Numbered from the stretch's first letter, positions 1 through 10,337 are shown. The stretch: DNA of 64,000 nucleotides from an uncultured Pelagibacteraceae bacterium (GCA_902611815.1 CACMAZ010000001.1:1-64000), one strand, 5' to 3'. Made by a program: numbers and translations. Notes: generated by a model from the sequence alone, not told the origin.

Positions 1-132
1 TTCGTCATTACCTTTTACTAAATTTCTAGCAACTTTAATTTTTGTATCTTTTTCTGAATACTCTAATTCAGACAGTTTATTTTCTTCTAAACAATTTACT
101 AATTCTTTAATTAATTTTTTATTTATTTTCAT
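1..132 (-). CDS. accB: biotin carboxyl carrier protein of acetyl-CoA carboxylase, N-terminal part (cut by window edge)
   Basis: The visible 44 codons begin MKINKKLIKELVNCL and continue with an NKLSELEYSEKDTKIKV-type stretch, the usual AccB amino terminus that precedes the Pro/Ala linker and the biotinyl domain; both of those lie outside the window. The protein would carry biotin between the carboxylase and carboxyltransferase parts of acetyl-CoA carboxylase in fatty acid synthesis. The ATG lies inside the end of aroQ on the same strand (14-base overlap), so the two are probably translationally coupled. The aroQ-accB order is common in Proteobacteria and supports the call despite the short sequence. 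Confidence 0.8.
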   Translation of the reverse strand, partial: MKINKKLIKELVNCLEENKLSELEYSEKDTKIKVARNLVKGNDE

Positions 133-568
133 TTAATAACATCTTATGCATTGCCATTATGGCAAGAATATAACCATTGCTACCTAAACCAAATATTCCT
201 CCATTTACAATATCACTTAATAATGATTTTTTTCTAAATTCTTCCCTATTATATATGTTTGATATGTGTAATTCTATTTTTGGTTTATTAAATATTTGAA
301 GAGCGTCTCTAATTGCAACAGAAGTATGAGTAAAACCAGCAGCATTTATTATAATACCATCATGTTTTTCTTTTGCCTCTTGTATCCATGTGACTATTTC
401 GCCTTCAATATTAGATTGTAAAAATTCAAGTTTAATATCTAATTCACTTGATTTTTTAATACATAATTCTTTTAGGTCCTTATAATTAATTTTACCATAT
501 TGTGATTGTTCTCTTTCACCTAATAGATTAAGATTTGGTCCATTAATAAAAAGTATTTTAACACTCAT
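119..568 (-). CDS. aroQ: type II 3-dehydroquinate dehydratase
   Basis: Shikimate pathway enzyme converting 3-dehydroquinate to 3-dehydroshikimate in the cytoplasm. The sequence shows the type II signatures in order: FINGPNLNLLGERE near the start, with the catalytic Tyr following in SQYGK; NAAGFTHTSVAIRDAL in the middle; and ELHISNIYNREEFRKKS toward the end with the catalytic His. The length of about 149 residues is typical. I use the ATG at 568 (MSVKIL...); an upstream in-frame TTG at 574 adds only two residues. It is divergent from thiS, with only 12 bases between the start codons, so at least one promoter must lie inside the neighbouring gene. accB follows, overlapping. Confidence 0.95.
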   Translation of the reverse strand: MSVKILFINGPNLNLLGEREQSQYGKINYKDLKELCIKKSSELDIKLEFLQSNIEGEIVTWIQEAKEKHDGIIINAAGFTHTSVAIRDALQIFNKPKIELHISNIYNREEFRKKSLLSDIVNGGIFGLGSNGYILAIMAMHKMLLNENK

Positions 569-580
569 AGACAATACATA

Positions 581-799
581 ATGAAAAAAGTCAAAAAAAT
601 CAAAATTAATTTAAATGGAAAACCTCTTTTTTTGCCTAAAGGGACCTCTGTTTACAAAGTTATTAAAAAAAATAAATTACATCTAAATAAGATTGCTGTT
701 GAATTAAATAAAGAAATAATTGATAAAAAAAAAATTAATAAAATTTTACTTAAAAATGAAGATAAATTAGAGATAGTACACTTTATAGGCGGGGGTTAA
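581..799 (+). CDS. thiS: sulfur carrier protein ThiS
   Basis: A 72-residue ubiquitin-like protein ending in GGG, as needed for adenylation and thiocarboxylation of the C-terminal glycine. It donates sulfur to the thiazole synthase ThiG in thiamine biosynthesis. Its stop codon overlaps the thiG start by one base (TAATG), and this pairing with ThiG confirms the identity. The N-terminal region is Lys-rich ([17 protein letters not shown]), a little longer than in E. coli. No thiF, thiO or thiC is in the window. Confidence 0.93.
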   Translation: MKKVKKIKINLNGKPLFLPKGTSVYKVIKKNKLHLNKIAVELNKEIIDKKKINKILLKNEDKLEIVHFIGGG

Positions 800-1572
800 T
801 GAAAAAAGACAATTTCTATATTTCTTCCAAAAAATTTAATTCTAGATTAATAGTAGGAACAGGAAAATATAAGAACTTTTTAGAATGCTCAAAAGCAGTC
901 AAAGCATCAGGAGCTGATATAGTTACAGTTGCTGTCAGAAGGGTAAACATATCTGATAAAAAGAAACCAATTTTAATGGATTACATTGATCCAAAAAAAA
1001 TTACATACCTACCAAATACAGCAGGATGCTTTTCTTCTGATGAAGCTTTGAGAACTCTAAGATTAGCAAGAGAAATTGGAGGCTGGAAATTAGTTAAACT
1101 CGAGGTTTTGGGAGATAAAAAAAGTTTGTTACCTGACATGATTGAGACACTGAAATCAACAGAAGTGTTATCTAAAGAAGGTTTTGAAGTTATGGTTTAT
1201 TGTAATGATGATCCATTGATGGCAAAGAGATTAGAAAATGTTGGCGCTGTAGCGATAATGCCTTTAGCTGCACCAATTGGCTCTGGCTTAGGTATACAAA
1301 ATTACACAAATATAAAAATTATTAGAAATCAAACTAAACTTCCGCTTATTATTGATGCAGGCATAGGAGAGGCCTCTGATGCTACAATCGCTATGGAGCT
1401 TGGATGTGATGGTGTACTAGTAAACACAGCAATCGCACAAGCAAAAAAACCTTTAGAGATGGCCATTGCAATGAAATATGCAGTTATTGCTGGAAGAAAA
1501 TCTTACTTATCTGGAAGAATAAAGAAAAGCTTGATGGGATTTGCTTCAACCACAAAAAAAGGTATTATTTAG
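799..1572 (+). CDS. thiG: thiazole synthase ThiG
   Basis: Forms the thiazole phosphate ring from deoxyxylulose phosphate, dehydroglycine or its equivalent, and ThiS thiocarboxylate. The 257 residues show a TIM-barrel protein with [13 protein letters not shown] at the start, the Schiff-base lysine in [11 protein letters not shown], and the phosphate-binding glycine loops [10 protein letters not shown] and [12 protein letters not shown] near the C terminus. It is coupled to thiS by a 1-base overlap. Its 3' end overlaps the convergent ribonuclease gene by 8 bases. Confidence 0.96.
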   Translation: MKKDNFYISSKKFNSRLIVGTGKYKNFLECSKAVKASGADIVTVAVRRVNISDKKKPILMDYIDPKKITYLPNTAGCFSSDEALRTLRLAREIGGWKLVKLEVLGDKKSLLPDMIETLKSTEVLSKEGFEVMVYCNDDPLMAKRLENVGAVAIMPLAAPIGSGLGIQNYTNIKIIRNQTKLPLIIDAGIGEASDATIAMELGCDGVLVNTAIAQAKKPLEMAIAMKYAVIAGRKSYLSGRIKKSLMGFASTTKKGII

Positions 1573-3334
1573 CTTTTCTTCTTCTAAAGTATTTTCTTTT
1601 TTTGAAATTTTTCTTAACAAACTTTACAACATTATTTGTTTTAATATTTTTATCAGGTGCGATTTTTTTAATATCTATTTTATATTCAATTTTTTCTAAA
1701 ATTTTTTTACTTTTATTCTCAAATGATATTTCATATTCAGGCACTAAAAATAATTTATCTCCCAAAAGGTTAATCTTTATTTTATATTTTTTTTCTAAAT
1801 ATTTGAGATCTTTCTGAAAGTTGTCTGAGATAAAACTTTTAATTTTTTCCGGGATATTAGTGTTCACTATTTTTGCTTTAGAACTAATTGCCTTAACTTC
1901 AATCAATTTTATGATTTTTTGCGCAAAAGACTGATTTGTTAAGGAAATATTCCATTGAACGCTACTTTCTCTAAGTCTTTGTCTAGACATCTCTAATAAG
2001 CCAAAGCTGCTAATTCTACCAATCTGAACTCTAGCTCTATCTTTCCTACATCTTTCTTTCAATCTTCTTTCAACTTGCTTTCTATTACCAAAGTTCATCA
2101 TATCGATAAAATCAATTATAATTAGTCCAGACAAATCTCTAATTTTAATTTGTCTGGCAATTTCTTCAGCAGCCTCTAAATTTGTGTCTAAGGCAGTACT
2201 TTCAACATTTTTTTGTTTAATTGATCTACCAGAATTTATATCAATAGATACCAATGCCTCAGTAGGGTTTATTACTAAATATCCACCTGAATTTAGTTTA
2301 ACTTGAGTGTCATAAATTTCATTCAATTTTTCTTCTATTTTCTCCTTAATAAATAAAGGTTGTTTATCTCTATATTTTTTTATCTTTTTTACACTTTTGG
2401 GCATCAACATCTTCATAAAATTTTTTGCTTTTTGATAACCTTCGTTACCTTCAACTATGATATTTTTAGTTTCATCATCATAAATATCTCTTATTGTACG
2501 TTTTATTATATCACTTTCTTGGTGCACTAATGATGGAGCAATAGAATTCATAGCTGTATCCTTAATTTTATTCCAACTATCTATCAAACTGGATAAATCA
2601 TACTCAATATCATTTTTAGTTTTATTTGAACCTGCTGTTCTTACAATTAAACCCATTTCTTTAGGTATCTTAATCTCATTTAGTATAGATCTAATTTTTT
2701 TTCTCTCTCCAAAATTAAAAATCTTTCTAGATATTCCACCCCCCTTGGGTGTGTTCGGCATCAAAACTATATATTTTCCTGCGATCGATATAAATGTTGT
2801 AAGTGCAGCTCCTTTTAAACCTCTTTCATCTTTAAGCACTTGCACCAATATAACTTGATTAGGTTTAATAACTTCTTGTATTTTATATCTTTTAGATGGA
2901 ATTTTAGATTTGTGATTGTCTACAATCGTTTGATTTTCAGTCTCTAATATTTTTTCTTTGTTAATTTCAATGCTCTCACTTGAGGGTGTATCACTATCTT
3001 TTATTGATATATCATCCTCCTCGCTTTTTTTTGCTAGCTCTTCCCTTAATTTTTCCTCCTCCTTTTTGATAATGTCCAGGTCACTCGATGGTATTTGGTA
3101 ATAATCAGACTGAATGTCATTGAATGATAAAAATCCGTGTCTTTCTCGACCAAAGTCTATAAAAGCTGCTTGAAGAGAAGGTTCTACTCTACTTACTTTA
3201 CCCAAATAGATATTATTTTTAATTAGGTTATTTTTTACAGTCTCGTACTCGTAATCCTCGATATTTCCATTTTCTTTAAGTACAACTCTTGTCTCATCTG
3301 GATGCGATGCATCGATGTATAAATTCTTTTCCAT
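1565..3334 (-). CDS. rne: ribonuclease E/G, compact form without zinc-link cysteines
   Basis: Single-strand-specific endoribonuclease for mRNA turnover and rRNA processing. The N terminus ([18 protein letters not shown]) and the S1-domain segment ([20 protein letters not shown]) are family typical. The acidic metal-binding residues of the DNase-I-like domain are present in [11 protein letters not shown] and [14 protein letters not shown] charged, low-complexity insertion (about residues 90-150) interrupts the S1 region. After SRQRLRESS the usual CPxCxG zinc-link is absent and the text reads [10 protein letters not shown] instead. The long C-terminal degradosome scaffold is also missing; the protein ends in a basic tail ([12 protein letters not shown]). 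At 589 residues it is between RNase G and RNase E in size, so rne versus rng cannot be settled from sequence alone. Confidence 0.88.
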   Translation of the reverse strand: MEKNLYIDASHPDETRVVLKENGNIEDYEYETVKNNLIKNNIYLGKVSRVEPSLQAAFIDFGRERHGFLSFNDIQSDYYQIPSSDLDIIKKEEEKLREELAKKSEEDDISIKDSDTPSSESIEINKEKILETENQTIVDNHKSKIPSKRYKIQEVIKPNQVILVQVLKDERGLKGAALTTFISIAGKYIVLMPNTPKGGGISRKIFNFGERKKIRSILNEIKIPKEMGLIVRTAGSNKTKNDIEYDLSSLIDSWNKIKDTAMNSIAPSLVHQESDIIKRTIRDIYDDETKNIIVEGNEGYQKAKNFMKMLMPKSVKKIKKYRDKQPLFIKEKIEEKLNEIYDTQVKLNSGGYLVINPTEALVSIDINSGRSIKQKNVESTALDTNLEAAEEIARQIKIRDLSGLIIIDFIDMMNFGNRKQVERRLKERCRKDRARVQIGRISSFGLLEMSRQRLRESSVQWNISLTNQSFAQKIIKLIEVKAISSKAKIVNTNIPEKIKSFISDNFQKDLKYLEKKYKIKINLLGDKLFLVPEYEISFENKSKKILEKIEYKIDIKKIAPDKNIKTNNVVKFVKKNFKKRKYFRRRKAK

Positions 3335-3415
3335 AATATTTTTGTTATTTTAATCATTTATTTATTAATTCTGATGCCATATCTTTAACAAATTCATTAA
3401 TTAAATTAAACTAAA

Positions 3416-5758
3416 ATGAATGCTTTATTTAAAAAAATCTTAATTTTGTTGAGTTCTGCGGTTTTATTAGTTTTCTTAATACTTGTATCTATATTATGGG
3501 CTTTTTCTAATAATTTACCTGATTATAAATATTTAAAAAATTATAAAGCACCTGTATCAAGTAAAATTTACTCTGGGAGTGGAGAATTGATACAAGATTT
3601 TTCATCCGAAAAGCGAATATTTATTCCTTATAATTCTATTCCTAAAATTGTAATTAATTCATTTTTGTCTGCTGAAGACAAAAATTTTTTTGATCATCCA
3701 GGTATAGATGCTAAAGGAGTATTAAGAGCAATCTTAAAAAATATTTCAAATATTTTAAATTCCAAAAGGCTCGAGGGAGCATCTACAATTACCCAGCAAG
3801 TTGCTAAAAATTTTCTTCTAACTAACGAGGTGAGTATACGGAGAAAATTAAAGGAGGCTATTTTAGCTTTTAGAATTGAAAGAAGTTTATCAAAAGAGAG
3901 AATATTAGAACTTTATTTAAATCAAATATATTTAGGCCAAGGTTCTTATGGAATAGCAGCAGCGAGCTTAGAGTATTTCGACAAATCAATTGATGAGTTA
4001 AATTATGAGGAAGCAGCCCTCCTTGCTGCATTGCCTAAAGCTCCTAGCAGATATAATCCTTACAAAAATGAAAAAATTGCAAAATTTAGAAGAGATTTAG
4101 TTTTAAAAAATTTATTAGAAAATAAATATATAAATCAAAATATATTTAACGAATTAAAAAACAAAAAAATTTTTTTGAAGAAAAGAAAAAAAATTTTTTT
4201 AGAGGACTCAAGGTACTATGTTGAAGAGGTAAGAAAAGATATCATAGAACAACTGGGATATGACAAAGTTTATAAAGAAGGCCTTAATATAAAGACACCT
4301 TTAAATTTAACTTTGCAAGAAATATCTTCCAGCGTATTACGGGATGGAATTGAAAATTATGATAAAAGAAAAGGATGGAGAGGCCCCATAGGAAATGTAA
4401 ATCTCTCAAATCAGAATTGGAAAAGTTCAATTAAAAACAATCTTGAAAAAAAAATTGGTTGGGAATTTGCTAGAGTATTAAATGAAGATGATACTAAAAT
4501 AGAAATTGAAACAGAGAATAACGAAGTTGGGAAAATTAATTTAAATAATATTAATTGGATTAGAACTAAAGATAATGGAAAAAAATTTAGAACTGGCGAT
4601 TTAATATATGTAAAGAAAACTGCTAACTCTTTTTATGATGTGAAACAATTACCATCCGTAAACGGAGCTATAGTAGTTATGGATCCATATACTGGCAGAG
4701 TTCTGGCTTTAAGTGGAGGTTTTAGCTTTAAAAAAAGTGAATTTAATAGAGCAACTCAAGCATTGAGACAGCCAGGCTCTGCATTTAAACCATTTATATA
4801 TGCCTTAGCATTAGAAAACGGATATTCTCCTTCAACTTTGATTTTAGATGCTCCCTTGGTGTTAAAACAAGGAACTGATCTTAAAATGTGGAAACCAGAA
4901 AATTACGGTAAAAAATTCTATGGTCACTTAACTCTTAGAGAAGGTCTTGAAAAATCTAGAAATTTAATGACCGTAAGAATTTCTCAAGATTTAGGATTAA
5001 AGAAAATAGTAAATTTATCAAAAAAGTTAGGTATATACGAAAATCCTAACGAGCTTTTATCAATTTCCTTAGGATCAGCTGAGACTACACTTTTAAAATT
5101 AACATCTGCTTATTGTTCTTTTGTAAACGGTGGCAAACTTGTAAATCCAAAACTTATAGATCGAATCCAGGATAGTGAAGGCAACACAATTTTTAAAACT
5201 GAGGATAGATATTGTGATAATTGCAAAAATATATCTTTTTTAAGTGATGATGTTCCAATGATAAAAGATAACTTTAAACAGATTTTTTCAGCTGAAACTG
5301 CTTATCAAATAACATCAATTTTAGAAGGTGCTACAAAAAGAGGTACTGCAAAAAAATTAAAAGATTTAAATTTAGATATTGCTGGCAAAACTGGCACAAC
5401 AAACAAAAATACTGACACTTGGTTTATAGGATTTACATCTGACTTAGTGGTTGGAGTGTACGTAGGTTATGATGAGCCCAGAACTCTTGGAAAATTTGAA
5501 ACAGGTGCTAAAACTGCAATGCCAATATTTAAATCTTTCATAAAAGAAGCTGTAAAAAAAGAAAATACAAGACCATTTAAAATTCCTGAAAATATTACTT
5601 TGATGGTTGTTGATTCTCAAACTGGTAAAAAAGTTAGTTTCGGATCAAAGAAAACTTTAATTGAGTCCTTCAAAACAGAAAAAATTGACCAAAACTTCGA
5701 TGTTAATTTGAAAAATAATAATAGATTTAGTAATAATAATATATTAAAGTTTTATTAA
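3416..5758 (+). CDS. mrcA: penicillin-binding protein 1A, bifunctional transglycosylase/transpeptidase
   Basis: Polymerises and cross-links peptidoglycan at the outer face of the inner membrane. One N-terminal membrane segment (about residues 6-30) is followed by the GT51 glycosyltransferase domain, with the catalytic Glu in SAEDKNFFDHPG and the second motif GASTITQQVAKNFLL. The transpeptidase domain has the catalytic SxxK in PGSAFKPF (near residue 455), an SRN motif in EKSRNLMTV, and KTGT in AGKTGTTNKN (near residue 658). The 780-residue length fits class A PBPs. Its stop overlaps the prfB start (TAATG). It is divergent from the ribonuclease gene across about 80 bases. Confidence 0.96.
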   Translation: MNALFKKILILLSSAVLLVFLILVSILWAFSNNLPDYKYLKNYKAPVSSKIYSGSGELIQDFSSEKRIFIPYNSIPKIVINSFLSAEDKNFFDHPGIDAKGVLRAILKNISNILNSKRLEGASTITQQVAKNFLLTNEVSIRRKLKEAILAFRIERSLSKERILELYLNQIYLGQGSYGIAAASLEYFDKSIDELNYEEAALLAALPKAPSRYNPYKNEKIAKFRRDLVLKNLLENKYINQNIFNELKNKKIFLKKRKKIFLEDSRYYVEEVRKDIIEQLGYDKVYKEGLNIKTPLNLTLQEISSSVLRDGIENYDKRKGWRGPIGNVNLSNQNWKSSIKNNLEKKIGWEFARVLNEDDTKIEIETENNEVGKINLNNINWIRTKDNGKKFRTGDLIYVKKTANSFYDVKQLPSVNGAIVVMDPYTGRVLALSGGFSFKKSEFNRATQALRQPGSAFKPFIYALALENGYSPSTLILDAPLVLKQGTDLKMWKPENYGKKFYGHLTLREGLEKSRNLMTVRISQDLGLKKIVNLSKKLGIYENPNELLSISLGSAETTLLKLTSAYCSFVNGGKLVNPKLIDRIQDSEGNTIFKTEDRYCDNCKNISFLSDDVPMIKDNFKQIFSAETAYQITSILEGATKRGTAKKLKDLNLDIAGKTGTTNKNTDTWFIGFTSDLVVGVYVGYDEPRTLGKFETGAKTAMPIFKSFIKEAVKKENTRPFKIPENITLMVVDSQTGKKVSFGSKKTLIESFKTEKIDQNFDVNLKNNNRFSNNNILKFY

Positions 5759-6856
5759 TGAGCGACCTTTTCTTAAACAATTTGAATTCAATAAAAAAAA
5801 TCAATCGAAGAATACAGGAGTATCTTTGAGAAGAATAAGATTAAATCAAAAATAGACCAATTTCAAAGTTTAACTCTTAAAGAAAATTTCTGGAAAGATC
5901 AATATAACGCCCAAAAAATTTTAAAAGAAAAAAAAAAATTAGATGATCTTATAAATTCATTTGAAAACTCTGTTAAAGAAAGTAAAGAATTAAATGAGTT
6001 TTTTACTTTGGCTTCAGAAGAAAACAATTCAAAACTAATTCAAGAAACTATAAAAAATATAGAATCATTAAAGCTACAGGTTCAAAAAAATGAAGTAAAG
6101 TGTTTCTTATCAAAAGAAAGTGATGGCAATGATTGTTTTGTAGAGATACATGCTGGAGCAGGTGGAACAGAAAGTCAAGATTGGGCTGACATGCTTAGAA
6201 GAATGTACATGAAATGGTCAAATAACCGTGAATTTAAAAACAGTATTATTAGTGAGCATAAAGGAGATGAGGCTGGTATAAAATCAACTACTATAAAAAT
6301 AAATGGCGATTATGCATTTGGTTGGTTAAAAAATGAATCTGGTATTCATCGCTTAGTTAGAATTTCCCCATTTGACTCTGGTGCTAGAAGACATACTAGT
6401 TTTGCAAGTGTGTGGGTCTACCCGGTTGTTGATGATAGCATTGACATAGATATACAAGAAAAAGATTTGAGAATAGATACCTATCGATCTAGTGGTGCAG
6501 GAGGTCAACACGTTAATACAACAGATAGTGCGGTAAGAATTACACATATTCCAACAAAAATAGTGGTGCAATGTCAAAATGATAGATCACAGCATAAAAA
6601 TAAAGAAACATGCATGCAAATGTTAAAAGCAAGATTATATAATCACGAACTTGAAAAAAGAGAAAATGAAAGCACAGGTGAAAAAGATCAAAAAAAAGAT
6701 ATTGGGTGGGGACACCAAATTAGATCTTACATTTTACATCCATACAGGTTGGTAAAAGATAATAGAACAAATTTTGAGACAAGCGATCCAGATAAAGTTT
6801 TAAATGGGGAGATAGATAGCTTTTTGGAAAGCTCTTTATTTAATTTGAATGGTTAA
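5758..6856 (+). CDS. prfB: peptide chain release factor 2, expressed through a programmed +1 frameshift
   Basis: Recognises UGA and UAA stop codons. Reading from the ATG at 5758 gives 23 codons ending in TAT CTT, then an in-frame TGA (5827-5829). Skipping one base and continuing from GAG at 5828 opens the remaining 342 codons in one frame, giving 365 residues, exactly the size of E. coli RF2. The downstream part carries the RF2 anticodon-like motif SPF (RISPFDSGARRH) and the catalytic GGQ (SSGAGGQHVNTTDSAVR). The early segment (about residues 10-90) is the expected helical domain 1, so a start at the downstream TTG at 6008 would lose a needed domain. The gene overlaps mrcA by 1 base and the next gene by 8 bases. 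Confidence 0.95.
5815..5830 (+). promoter_or_regulatory. prfB: RF2 autoregulatory +1 frameshift site
   Basis: The sequence CAGGAGTATCTTTGAG places a Shine-Dalgarno-like AGGAG three bases before CTT TGA. This is the arrangement known from bacterial prfB, where an AGGGGG-type element, the CUU slip codon and a UGA stop lower RF2 levels when RF2 is plentiful. The stop is UGA, the codon read by RF2. Both reading frames on either side encode RF2-like protein, so a simple sequencing error is unlikely. Confidence 0.95.
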
Positions 6857-9050
6857 AAGAATTATACAAATTATATTATTTTTAATATTACTTATTTTAA
6901 TTTTTTTGATGTATTTGAGTATATACGGTGTTAGCACTAATAAATTTAACAATCTTATTAGCGAGAAAATTTCTGAAAGAGATAAATATTTAAAGATAAA
7001 CCTTGATGAATTAAAAATTTTTTTAAATATAAATAATTTTAATTTTGAACTCAAAACCAGCAACCCAAAAGTTTTTTTTAAAAATAAAGAAATTAAAATT
7101 AAAAGTATAAGTACTGATTTACCATTAAAGAATCTACTTTCACAAAAAATAAATTTAAAGGAGGTAAAAATTTTAACTCATAAAAACAAGATACAGAATT
7201 TAATTGAAATAATTAGAGCGTATAAAAATAATCCACAATTATATATTTTAAATAAGATTGTAAAAGATGGCCTTATAGAAATAGAGTGCAAAATAAATCT
7301 TAATGAAGATGGCAGTATCAAAAGTAATTATTTAGTTGATGGCAATATTGAAAATTTAAAATTAGAATTATTAAATAATAACGTAATTGAAAAAATAAAT
7401 TTGAGTTTTTTAATTAAGGAGAAAGATTATTTAATTTATAATTTATCATCGCTTTATCAATCAATTAAAATAAAGTCTAATCAAATAAGAATTATAAACG
7501 ATTTAGATAGCTATAATTTTGAAGGCGATATTTCAAATCTTAAAAGCAAAATAGATTTAAGTAAGTTTTCTGCATTATTAAATAAAAACATAAGAGGTAT
7601 TGTTAAAGATGGATTAGTTATTTCCTCAAATAATAAATTTTCCTTCAAGTTAAATAAAAAAATTAAATTTTCCGATATAATCATTCAATCAAAAATTTCA
7701 TTGGAGGAGCTGCAATATTCAAATGATTTGTTTAAGCGATTTTTTCCGGGATATAAAAAAAATGTAAAATTTGAAAATAATTCTATCACAGTTGATTATA
7801 ACAATGGAGATTATGAAATAAATGGTAAATCTAAAATTAATATAAATGGTGATATCGATGATACTAATTATTCTATAAAAAAAATAAAAAAAGATTTTTT
7901 TTATAATTTTAATTTTGAATTAATTAATTCTGCAGTAAATTTTAAGATTTTAAATTATACAAAAAATAAAGATGACAAAAGTTCTTTAGAATTAAGCGGA
8001 AAATATTCAGCTTCTAATAATATAAATTTAGAAAAAATAAAATTTAATCATAATAAAAATTTCATAAATATTCAAAATGTTAAAATTAATCGAAATAAAA
8101 AAATTAAAAGTATAGACAATATAAAAGTTAGTATTTTTAATAATAATGATAAGTTAAGTAAGATAGATATTAAAAAAAATAAAAAAGACTATGTAATAAT
8201 AAGCCAAATCTTCGATGGAACCAAACTTGTGGATGAAATTTTGTTCTCAAAAGAAGAAGGTAATTTTTTTGATTTATTTGATAATTTGAATAGCAATATA
8301 CTAATTAAAATTGATACAGCTTATTTAAGTAAAGATGATTATCTTAAATCCCTAAACACAAATATGACTATAAAAAATAACCAAATTAATGATTTAAATT
8401 TATTATCTAAATTTCCTAATAATGAAGAGTTTAAAGTCTCTATTAAAACAAATCAAAACAAAGAAAAGATTACAACGGTTTTTACAAATTACGCCAAACC
8501 CTTAGTAAAAAAATATAAATTTATAAAAGGTTTTGAGGGAGGCGCGTTAGACTTCTATTCAGTTTCAAAAGACAAAAAGACAAACTCAAATTTAAGATTG
8601 TATGATTTTAAATTAAATGAAGTACCCGCGCTTACTAAATTATTAACTTTAGCCTCGTTACAGGGTATTGCAGATTTATTAACAGGTGAGGGAATAAGAT
8701 TTAACGAATTTGAAATGAAATTTGATAAAGTCAAAGGATTAATGACAATCGAAGAGATTTACTCACTCGGTCCCTCAATTTCAGTTCTTATGGATGGTTA
8801 TGTGCAAAAAGATGGACTAATAAGTTTAAGAGGAACTTTGGTTCCCGCTACTACTATAAATAAAGCAATAGGCTCAATACCTTTGTTGGGAGAAATATTA
8901 GTAGGAAAAAAAGCAGGTGAGGGAGTTTTTGGTGTAAGTTTTAAAATTAAAGGATATCCAAAAGATTTAAAAACTAGCGTTAATCCAATTAAAACTTTAA
9001 CACCAAGATTTATCACTAGAACATTAGAAAAGATTAAAAAAGCTAATTAG
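6849..9050 (+). CDS. AsmA/YhdP-like envelope protein
   Basis: A 733-residue protein with one N-terminal membrane segment (about residues 4-27) and a long, Asn/Lys/Ile-rich beta-type region expected to lie in the periplasm. The C-terminal part is best conserved: ALTKLLTLASLQGIADLL, GEGIRFNEFEMKFDKVKG, then GYVQKDGLISLRGTLVPA and the GxxxLGEILVGKKAGEGVFG-type block, all typical of the AsmA-like C-terminal domain in YhdP-family proteins. Known relatives form long hydrophobic grooves that move phospholipids to the outer membrane; that role here is inference. The start overlaps prfB by 8 bases and the end overlaps convergent tyrS by 8 bases. Confidence 0.8.
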   Translation: MVKRIIQIILFLILLILIFLMYLSIYGVSTNKFNNLISEKISERDKYLKINLDELKIFLNINNFNFELKTSNPKVFFKNKEIKIKSISTDLPLKNLLSQKINLKEVKILTHKNKIQNLIEIIRAYKNNPQLYILNKIVKDGLIEIECKINLNEDGSIKSNYLVDGNIENLKLELLNNNVIEKINLSFLIKEKDYLIYNLSSLYQSIKIKSNQIRIINDLDSYNFEGDISNLKSKIDLSKFSALLNKNIRGIVKDGLVISSNNKFSFKLNKKIKFSDIIIQSKISLEELQYSNDLFKRFFPGYKKNVKFENNSITVDYNNGDYEINGKSKININGDIDDTNYSIKKIKKDFFYNFNFELINSAVNFKILNYTKNKDDKSSLELSGKYSASNNINLEKIKFNHNKNFINIQNVKINRNKKIKSIDNIKVSIFNNNDKLSKIDIKKNKKDYVIISQIFDGTKLVDEILFSKEEGNFFDLFDNLNSNILIKIDTAYLSKDDYLKSLNTNMTIKNNQINDLNLLSKFPNNEEFKVSIKTNQNKEKITTVFTNYAKPLVKKYKFIKGFEGGALDFYSVSKDKKTNSNLRLYDFKLNEVPALTKLLTLASLQGIADLLTGEGIRFNEFEMKFDKVKGLMTIEEIYSLGPSISVLMDGYVQKDGLISLRGTLVPATTINKAIGSIPLLGEILVGKKAGEGVFGVSFKIKGYPKDLKTSVNPIKTLTPRFITRTLEKIKKAN

Positions 9051-10278
9051 TAATTTTAAATAATACGTGATTTTTTTTACCATGTGATAATTTTAATATA
9101 TCATTTTTAAAATCATCCATAGTAATATTAGAATTGTCGTTATTAATTGTTTTGTTATTAATCTTTATTCCAAGGTTTTTTATTGCTCTTCTAGCCTCAC
9201 TTTTTGATCTTAATAAATTTGACATAATTACAATATCAATAATATTTATTCCGATATTAAGTTGATCTTTTTTTATTTTTATAACAGGCAGATCATCACC
9301 AAAAGATCCTGCACCAAATGTCTTTTCCGCAGTTTCAGATGCTTTTTTTGCTGCAACTTTACCATGTAACATTGAGGTAGTTTCATTAGCCAATAAAACT
9401 TTTAATTCATTAATATTTTTGTTTTTCATGATCTCAATTTCTGAAATATCTTTATCAGTAAACATTTTTAAAAATTTTATAACATCACGATCATCGGTAT
9501 TTCTCCAAAATTGCCAATAATCATAAGGAGATAATAAATTTTTATCTAACCAAACGGCACCCTTTTCAGTTTTACCCATTTTTGCCCCTGATGCTAAAGT
9601 TATCAATGGTGTTGTTAATCCAAAAACTTGTTCACCAGAGTATCTTTTTATCAAGTCAACGCCGTTAACTATATTTCCCCATTGATCTGAACCACCTATC
9701 TGAAGAACACAATTATTTTTTTTGTTCAATTCTAAAAAATCATAAGCTTGTAAAATCATATAATTAAATTCCATATAACTTAAAGATTGTTCTCTCTCTA
9801 ATCTTAATTTAACGCTATCAAAACTTAACATTTTATTTATCGTAAAATGTTTACCGATTTCTCTTAAAAATTTAATGTAATTTAATTTCCCAAGCCATTT
9901 CAAATTATTTACAAAAATTGGTTTTGTTTTAATATTTTTTTTATCTAAAAAAATATCAAAAACTTTTTTTATATTTTTGATATTCTTATTAATTTCCTTA
10001 GTAGATAAAATTTTTCTTGTTTCCTCTTTACCAGATGGATCTCCAATCATAGTAGTACCACCACCTAGCAACACGATTGGTCTATGACCATATCTTTGAA
10101 GCATTCTTAAACACATTATTTGCAATAAACTGCCTACGTGCAAACTTTGAGCTGTACAATCAAAACCAATGTACGCATTGATTTTTTTATTTTCCATCAA
10201 ATTACCCAGCTGGTCAGAATTAGTGCATTGATTAAAATACTCTCTTTCTTTAAACTCAGATATGAATGAACTTTTCAT
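9043..10278 (-). CDS. tyrS: tyrosyl-tRNA synthetase
   Basis: Class I aminoacyl-tRNA synthetase charging tRNA-Tyr. It shows IGFDCTAQSLHVGSLLQI (HVGS is the HIGH equivalent), LGGGTTMIGDPSG, the tyrosine-binding ILQAYDFLEL and QIGGSDQWGNIVNG, and KMGKTEKGA as the KMSKS loop near residue 233. A C-terminal S4-type RNA-binding segment follows (SKSEARRAIKNLGIKINN). The 411-residue length is normal. It is monocistronic in appearance and convergent with the AsmA-like gene. An AT-only 8-bp inverted repeat (10285-10301) sits just upstream of the start. Confidence 0.97.
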   Translation of the reverse strand: MKSSFISEFKEREYFNQCTNSDQLGNLMENKKINAYIGFDCTAQSLHVGSLLQIMCLRMLQRYGHRPIVLLGGGTTMIGDPSGKEETRKILSTKEINKNIKNIKKVFDIFLDKKNIKTKPIFVNNLKWLGKLNYIKFLREIGKHFTINKMLSFDSVKLRLEREQSLSYMEFNYMILQAYDFLELNKKNNCVLQIGGSDQWGNIVNGVDLIKRYSGEQVFGLTTPLITLASGAKMGKTEKGAVWLDKNLLSPYDYWQFWRNTDDRDVIKFLKMFTDKDISEIEIMKNKNINELKVLLANETTSMLHGKVAAKKASETAEKTFGAGSFGDDLPVIKIKKDQLNIGINIIDIVIMSNLLRSKSEARRAIKNLGIKINNKTINNDNSNITMDDFKNDILKLSHGKKNHVLFKITN

Positions 10279-10337
10279 TTTTTAAATTATTACTAATAAT
10301 TCAATATACTTATTTTAATTTGATTGAAAAATAAATT

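Noticed and set aside
3335..3415. A remnant gene between the ribonuclease and mrcA (LINEFVKDMASELINK in the minus strand)
   Set aside because: Only about 17 codons, no start codon and no upstream continuation; not enough to call a pseudogene.
6008..6856. A separate short gene starting with TTG at 6008
   Set aside because: It is the downstream part of prfB in the +1 frame; the 5' part in frame 0 and the frameshift signal explain it.
10285..10301. AATTATTA-C-TAATAATT palindrome upstream of tyrS
   Set aside because: Exclusively A and T apart from the centre; such palindromes are common by chance in this composition.
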